From Bacteroidales bacterium (GTDB lineage Bacteria; Bacteroidota; Bacteroidia; Bacteroidales; WCHB1-69): a DNA stretch of 10,688 bases. Of this stretch, positions 7,702 through 10,688 are shown piece after piece. Within the stretch, counting starts at the first letter, position 1, and each line of letters starts with the position of its first letter. Location: assembly GCA_031264975.1 (NCBI GenBank), contig JAISDH010000420.1:1-10688 (forward strand). The letters run 5' to 3'. A program made the position numbers and the translations under genes. The notes under the pieces are model-generated. The model was not told the DNA's origin. It searched no databases and saw nothing but the letters and a program-made list of their open reading frames with translations.

Positions 7702-7731
7702 TTGCTTGTATAGTTATTTTTATTACTTTTG
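7702..7731 (+). promoter_or_regulatory. Bacteroidota promoter for the ORF6N gene
   Basis: TTG at 7702-7704, a 19-base spacer, then TACTTTTG at 7724-7731 match the phylum's TTTG / TAnnTTTG promoter at the right spacing. The first transcribed base should lie near 7738, giving a leader of roughly 67 bases. This is the best promoter in the window and suggests the ORF6N gene is, or was recently, expressed from its own start. Confidence 0.65.
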
Positions 7732-7778
7732 CGGGTGAGAAATTTGAAGAAATTAAGATTGAAATAAAAATAACAGTC

Positions 7779-7808
7779 ATGAATAAAACAAAAAAGAAGA
7801 AATCATGA
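7779..7808 (+). other. Possible nine-codon leader ORF overlapping the ORF6N start
   Basis: ATG at 7779 opens MNKTKKKKS and stops at TGA 7806-7808, overlapping the ATG of the next gene as ATGA. Such an arrangement can couple translation. It is short and lysine-rich in A-rich DNA, so chance is quite possible. Confidence 0.2.
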
Positions 7809-8260
7809 GAGAAGTAATAAAATTTAGCGAGGTAGAAGAAAAGATATTAACCTTGCGCGATAAGAAAGTAATAATAGATAGCGATGTTGCAGAGCTATAC
7901 GGAGTAGAAACAAGGGAAGTTGTTCAGGCAATAAAAAATAATCCAGATAAATTTCCGGAAGGATATATTTTTGAATTGAATAAGGAGGAGAAAAAAGAGG
8001 TTATCAAAAATTTTGATAACCCTAAAATAAAATTTTCGCCGAAATTGCCTAAAGCCTTTACAGAAAAAGGATTATACATGCTTGCTACTATCCTGAAAAG
8101 CCCACAAGCTACACAAACAACAATCTCTATCATTGAAGCATTCACGAAATTAAGAGAATTGTCCGATATCGTTGCCGAACTTTCAGAAACAACAGAAGAA
8201 ACTCAACAAAAATCATTGCTGCAAAAAAGTGGAGAAATTATTGCTGAAACTCTCACCTAA
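7805..8260 (+). CDS. ORF6N-domain DNA-binding protein, probably 3'-truncated
   Basis: The 151-residue product has an ORF6N domain at about 8-100: ILTLRDKKVIIDSDVAELYGVE, REVVQAIKNNPDKFPEGYIFEL and the KFSPKLPKAFTEKGLYMLATIL block. The domain occurs in phage and bacterial DNA-binding or antirepressor-like proteins, often in many chromosomal copies in Bacteroidota; no specific function is known for this one. The C-terminal helical part (about 104-146) includes QQKSLLQKSGEIIAETLT. From memory, close relatives continue about 30 residues after this point, with a conserved tail ending in a basic patch; here a stop comes at once and repeat copy 2 begins four bases later, so truncation is likely. The start matches the family N-terminus and sits behind a good promoter. 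It is flanked by inverted arms, pointing to a mobile or recombined module. Confidence 0.8.
   Translation: MREVIKFSEVEEKILTLRDKKVIIDSDVAELYGVETREVVQAIKNNPDKFPEGYIFELNKEEKKEVIKNFDNPKIKFSPKLPKAFTEKGLYMLATILKSPQATQTTISIIEAFTKLRELSDIVAELSETTEETQQKSLLQKSGEIIAETLT
7999..8021. repeat. Perfect 11-base inverted repeat inside the ORF6N gene
   Basis: GGTTATCAAAA (7999-8009), one A, then TTTTGATAACC (8011-8021). It encodes the variable EVIKNFDNP stretch between the two halves of the domain. It could form a strong hairpin or a symmetric protein-binding site; it might be coincidental with coding constraint. Confidence 0.7.
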
Positions 8261-8263
8261 GCG

Positions 8264-8347
8264 CCCAGCTAACACAGATTTAAAAAGATGACCACAGATT
8301 TTTTTCTTATCTGCGAAAATCCTTTAAATCTGCGTCATCTGCGTGCT
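8264..8347 (+). repeat. Dispersed palindromic repeat, copy 2
   Basis: Starts CCCAGCTAACACAGATTT, continues AAAAAGATGACCACAGATT, then TTATCTGCGAAAATCC and ends AATCTGCGTCATCTGCGTG. It is nearly identical to copy 3 at 10480, differing by a three-base gap and about two substitutions. Its ends pair (ACACAGATT with AATCTGCGT), so a hairpin is expected. It begins right after the shortened ORF6N gene and marks the left edge of the restriction-modification module. Confidence 0.85.
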
Positions 8348-8348
8348 G

Positions 8349-8418
8349 CTCGTGGCTTGCCTGCCTGTTGCTTGTTGCCCCTTTTGGTTTCATCTTTCGT
8401 CATCTAATATTAATCATT
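8349..8418. repeat. Right arm of the inverted repeat flanking the ORF6N module
   Basis: CTCGTGGCTTGCCTGCCTG, TTGCTTGTTG, CCCCTTTT and CATCTAATATTA are the reverse complement, in the same relative order, of the left arm at 7296-7384. The arm carries only two heptamer units and an extra GGTTTCATC-type insertion. It is directly joined to repeat copy 2 on its inner side. Confidence 0.6.
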
Positions 8419-8463
8419 AATCACTATTTACATCCGTCTGTATATAAATCAAAAATTTTCATG

Positions 8464-8471
8464 TAACTTTG
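8464..8471 (+). promoter_or_regulatory. Candidate -7 box for the restriction-modification operon
   Basis: TAACTTTG matches TAnnTTTG and lies 16 bases before the endonuclease ATG, so the leader would be only about ten bases. No clear -33 TTG is present. No controller-protein gene or C-box-like repeat is visible nearby. Confidence 0.5.
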
Positions 8472-8487
8472 CAAAAACATTTTAGAT

Positions 8488-9588
8488 ATGGATATTACAG
8501 GAAAAATAACCGGAATAAAATACAAGGTTTTTCTTTCAGAAGAGTTGCAAATTATTGGTATTGATAAATTTAATATCAACAAAGCGTCTTCGTTTTGCCT
8601 TTTGAAAGACGGGCTACATTCTTACGCAATATCAAAATGGGTATCGCCGAAACGCACCCGTTCCTATCCATACGAAAGAGTTTATAATACGCTCAATACA
8701 TCAAAGAAAATTACGGTAATACCCGTAATTAAAGATGAAGGATTTGATGGAGACAGGGATTTTTTGCAATGGGACACCGTCTCACTCATGTCGTTACTTA
8801 ATGTTTTTGTGATTTTTGCATATTACAATGAAGCGGTGAAAAATCCAGACTACAAAAATAAAATAACTAACTTTAAGTTCAAAAATGAGTATGTTGTTTC
8901 AAAAATCAAAGAAATAGAACAATACCACAGTTCAGCTTTGCATTGGAATTTAAGTGAATTGACAAACACTTTTCATTCAATAATAGACAATGCAAAAAGC
9001 GCATACGAAAAAATATCAAATGAAACGAATGTAGTTTTGCATAGTCAAGTCGGCATTGATAATTTCAAAAAGCAAATCGACAAAGATATAGAAACATTTA
9101 TGCGATTTTCGCGCAAAAAAGCAGAAAAGGCACAGGCAAGAGAAATCGTTACCACGCAACCGAAAGAGAGATTATCAACATTTTCAAAAGCAAAAATTAC
9201 AATTACAAATTATCTTGGCGGACAGTATTTTTTTACAGTTGATGAAGTCCTGGTTGACGAAAATACTGTCTATTTGATTGAAAGCAAACATTCCAAACAA
9301 GGCATTTTGCCAAGTATAGGCGATATAAAGGACGGGTTGTTGAAGATGATTTTATATTCCAATCTGCAGGATGTTGAGATAAATGGGCAAAAAATGACAA
9401 GTCAGTCCGTTTTGAGTTTGACCTCAACAAAACTTGTCGAAGAAATTACTTCAAAAACTTGTTCCGCAGACAAAGAGAAATTTATTGCGGAAAACAATTT
9501 CACACCTGATTTACAGATGCTCATTTCAACGCTTTTTAGAGAGGCAAACGAAAATAATTTTACAGTTAAAATGGGTTACGCAAAATGA
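8488..9588 (+). CDS. Putative type II restriction endonuclease (PD-(D/E)xK fold)
   Basis: I do not recognise the 366-residue protein as a named enzyme. It has no signal peptide or membrane segment. Towards the C-terminus, FFTVDEVLVDENTVYLIESK shows beta-strands with an upstream acidic residue (D252/E253 or D257/E258) and E265-x-K267, the arrangement of a PD-(D/E)xK nuclease core; SIGDIKDGLLKMILYSNL (276-293) would be the following helix. The N-terminal part has a distinctive block, VIKDEGFDGDRDFLQWDTVSLM (80-101), which looks conserved-type and may contact DNA or help the core. The middle (about 130-220) is helical and charged. The stop overlaps the start of an adenine methyltransferase by ATGA, so the two are translationally coupled; endonuclease-before-methylase is a common type II layout. 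Nuclease function is inferred from motif plus partner. It could instead be a non-cleaving partner protein. Confidence 0.6.
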   Translation: MDITGKITGIKYKVFLSEELQIIGIDKFNINKASSFCLLKDGLHSYAISKWVSPKRTRSYPYERVYNTLNTSKKITVIPVIKDEGFDGDRDFLQWDTVSLMSLLNVFVIFAYYNEAVKNPDYKNKITNFKFKNEYVVSKIKEIEQYHSSALHWNLSELTNTFHSIIDNAKSAYEKISNETNVVLHSQVGIDNFKKQIDKDIETFMRFSRKKAEKAQAREIVTTQPKERLSTFSKAKITITNYLGGQYFFTVDEVLVDENTVYLIESKHSKQGILPSIGDIKDGLLKMILYSNLQDVEINGQKMTSQSVLSLTSTKLVEEITSKTCSADKEKFIAENNFTPDLQMLISTLFREANENNFTVKMGYAK

Positions 9589-10427
9589 TTAAATCACCAT
9601 TACGATATCCGGGCGGAAAAAGTAGAGCCGTTGAAACTATTGCAAAATTAATTCCTGATTTTGACGAGTTTCGCGAGCCGTTTCTTGGCGGCGGTTCTGT
9701 GTTTGTGTATGTAAAACAACGCTATCCAAATAAAAAATACTGGATAAACGATTTGTATTTGGAACTTTATAAATTCTGGACAATGACGCAAAAAGATGTG
9801 AACGCTCTGATTGCAAAAATTTACGAATGGAGAGAAAAATATCCGGTCGGCAAAGAATTATTCCAGTTTTTGAATAAAAACATTGAAACATATAACGATT
9901 TGGAAAAAGCGGCAGCGTTTTTTATTTATAACCGTGTAACCTTTTCCGGTACAACATTAAGCGGAGGCTATTCCGAAAGCGCTTTTAAAGGAAGGTTTAC
10001 CGAAAGCAGCATTCAGCGGCTAAATGCTATTGCGAAAGTAATAAACGGTTCAACGATAACAAATCATGATTATGAAGAATTGGTGAAGAAAGCAGGTGAA
10101 AACGTGTTTATTTTTCTTGACCCGCCGTATTATTCTGCCACAAAGTCTGCCCTGTATGGGAGAAATGGAAACCTTCACAAGTCATTTGACCATAAACGAT
10201 TTGCCGAAAATATGAAAAATTGCACACACAAATGGCTGATAACTTATGACGACAGTGAATATATCCGCGATTTATTTTCTTTTGCCAATATCATTACCTG
10301 GAATCTAACCTACGGAATGAGGAATATTACCGAAAATTCCAATCAAAATGGGAAAGAGTTATTCATTTCAAATTTTCTTGATTTCTCCCAAACACAAAAA
10401 GCAGAACAACTAAGTCTGTTTGAGTAG
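9585..10427 (+). CDS. D12-class N6-adenine DNA methyltransferase
   Basis: The 280-residue enzyme transfers a methyl group from S-adenosylmethionine to adenine N6 in a specific DNA sequence, probably protecting DNA from the endonuclease encoded just before it. Motifs run in the Dam/D12 order: SAM-binding LRYPGGKS (6-13, motif X), EPFLGGGSV (31-39, motif I), INDLYLELYKFW with D56 (54-65), FIYNRVTFSG (113-122) and the catalytic DPPYY (179-183, motif IV). The final residues are AEQLSLFE, containing QLSLF (275-279), identical to the consensus pentapeptide that binds the bacterial sliding clamp. Length is typical for a type II member; target sequence cannot be read, though the D12 group includes GATC and GATATC enzymes. 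No second methylase or specificity subunit is present. Start is set by the four-base overlap with the upstream gene and the motif X position. Confidence 0.93.
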   Translation: MIKSPLRYPGGKSRAVETIAKLIPDFDEFREPFLGGGSVFVYVKQRYPNKKYWINDLYLELYKFWTMTQKDVNALIAKIYEWREKYPVGKELFQFLNKNIETYNDLEKAAAFFIYNRVTFSGTTLSGGYSESAFKGRFTESSIQRLNAIAKVINGSTITNHDYEELVKKAGENVFIFLDPPYYSATKSALYGRNGNLHKSFDHKRFAENMKNCTHKWLITYDDSEYIRDLFSFANIITWNLTYGMRNITENSNQNGKELFISNFLDFSQTQKAEQLSLFE

Positions 10428-10479
10428 AAATGATTAATGTTTGTTTCCTTTGCCCTTTTATCCTTCCGCCAAATAAACA

Positions 10480-10560
10480 CCCAGCTAACACAGATTTAAA
10501 AAGATGACCACAGATTTTATTATCTGCGAAAATCCTTTTAATCTGCGTCATCTGCGTGCT
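10480..10560 (+). repeat. Dispersed palindromic repeat, copy 3
   Basis: Same direction and nearly the same bases as copy 2, starting CCCAGCTAACACAGATTT and ending AATCTGCGTCATCTGCGTG. It follows the methyltransferase stop after 52 bases and closes the restriction-modification module on the right. Its right-hand junction, TGCTAATG, resembles that of copy 1 rather than copy 2. Confidence 0.85.
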
Positions 10561-10574
10561 AATGTCTGAACTGT

Positions 10575-10604
10575 GATTTATATGATTTGCATGATTACTA
10601 TGAT
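10575..10604 (+). repeat. ATGATT-rich short repeat
   Basis: GATTTATATGATTTGCATGA continues TTACTATGAT, so TATGATT / CATGATT / TATGAT units recur at ten-base spacing. I recognise it as resembling a common short intergenic repeat; a single copy is in the window. Confidence 0.35.
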
Positions 10605-10641
10605 AGCAAAAGGATTGTCTGACATTGCGAACACAGTTATT

Positions 10642-10688
10642 CGTCATTGCGAGGAACGAAGCAATCCAGAGTTTCATGTTGCTGGATT
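10642..10688 (+). repeat. Left part of a palindromic intergenic repeat, cut by the window end
   Basis: CGTCATTGCGAGGAACGAAG followed by CAATCCAG is a wording I know as a dispersed repeat in many bacteria. AATCCAG (10663-10669) is answered by CTGGATT at 10682-10688, the last bases of the window, so the returning arm seems to begin there and the rest lies outside. Confidence 0.55.

Noticed and set aside
7296..8348. CRISPR array from the repeated units
   Set aside because: The heptamers have no spacers, and the 85-base repeats are too long, too few and separated by genes; no cas genes are present.
10363..10677. Minus-strand open frame of 104 codons past the methyltransferase
   Set aside because: It spans repeat copy 3 and other intergenic repeats and overlaps the end of the methyltransferase; no family likeness.

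Overview
The window looks like chromosomal DNA of a member of the Bacteroidota, probably a Bacteroidales-type anaerobe. Three things suggest this: promoter boxes of the TAnnTTTG type with no good Shine-Dalgarno sequences; a neighbourhood of families typical of the phylum (a TlpA-like thioredoxin, a DUF6029-like outer-membrane barrel, an Omp28-like lipoprotein and an ORF6N protein); and short intergenic repeats of the ACACAGATT...AATCTGCG kind. No rRNA, tRNA, CRISPR array or transposase gene was seen.

The left part (1-7292) is ordinary metabolic and envelope DNA. A complete tryptophanase gene (3-1376, minus strand) is divergent from a tightly packed plus-strand run of five genes. The first three form an envelope set: a secreted TlpA-like thioredoxin (1653-2174), an outer-membrane barrel (2265-3938) and an Omp28-like lipoprotein with its own CxxC motif (3978-4826). 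They are followed, with almost no spacing, by a polysaccharide/lipid flippase (4842-6335) and a D-2-hydroxyacid dehydrogenase (6336-7292). The 276-base divergent region holds candidate promoters for both directions and a 10-base inverted repeat.

The right part (7293-10688) is accessory and built from small modules separated by repeats. Module one is an ORF6N DNA-binding gene (7805-8260). It lies inside related inverted arms (7296-7384 and 8349-8418) and is probably truncated at its 3' end by a repeat. Module two is a two-gene operon, a putative PD-(D/E)xK restriction endonuclease (8488-9588) overlapping by four bases a D12-class adenine DNA methyltransferase (9585-10427), most simply a type II restriction-modification system. 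Three same-direction copies of an ~85-base palindromic repeat (7496-7580, 8264-8347, 10480-10560) bracket the two modules. Other short repeat types (7321-7369, 7444-7467, 10575-10604, 10642-10688) fill the remaining gaps.

The most noteworthy points are the unfamiliar endonuclease, an exact QLSLF sliding-clamp-type motif at the methyltransferase C-terminus, the coincidence of repeat edges with gene truncations, and a conspicuous cysteine pair in the barrel protein encoded between two thioredoxin-fold CxxC proteins. All family assignments are from reading the sequence and recalled family features; no database search was possible.
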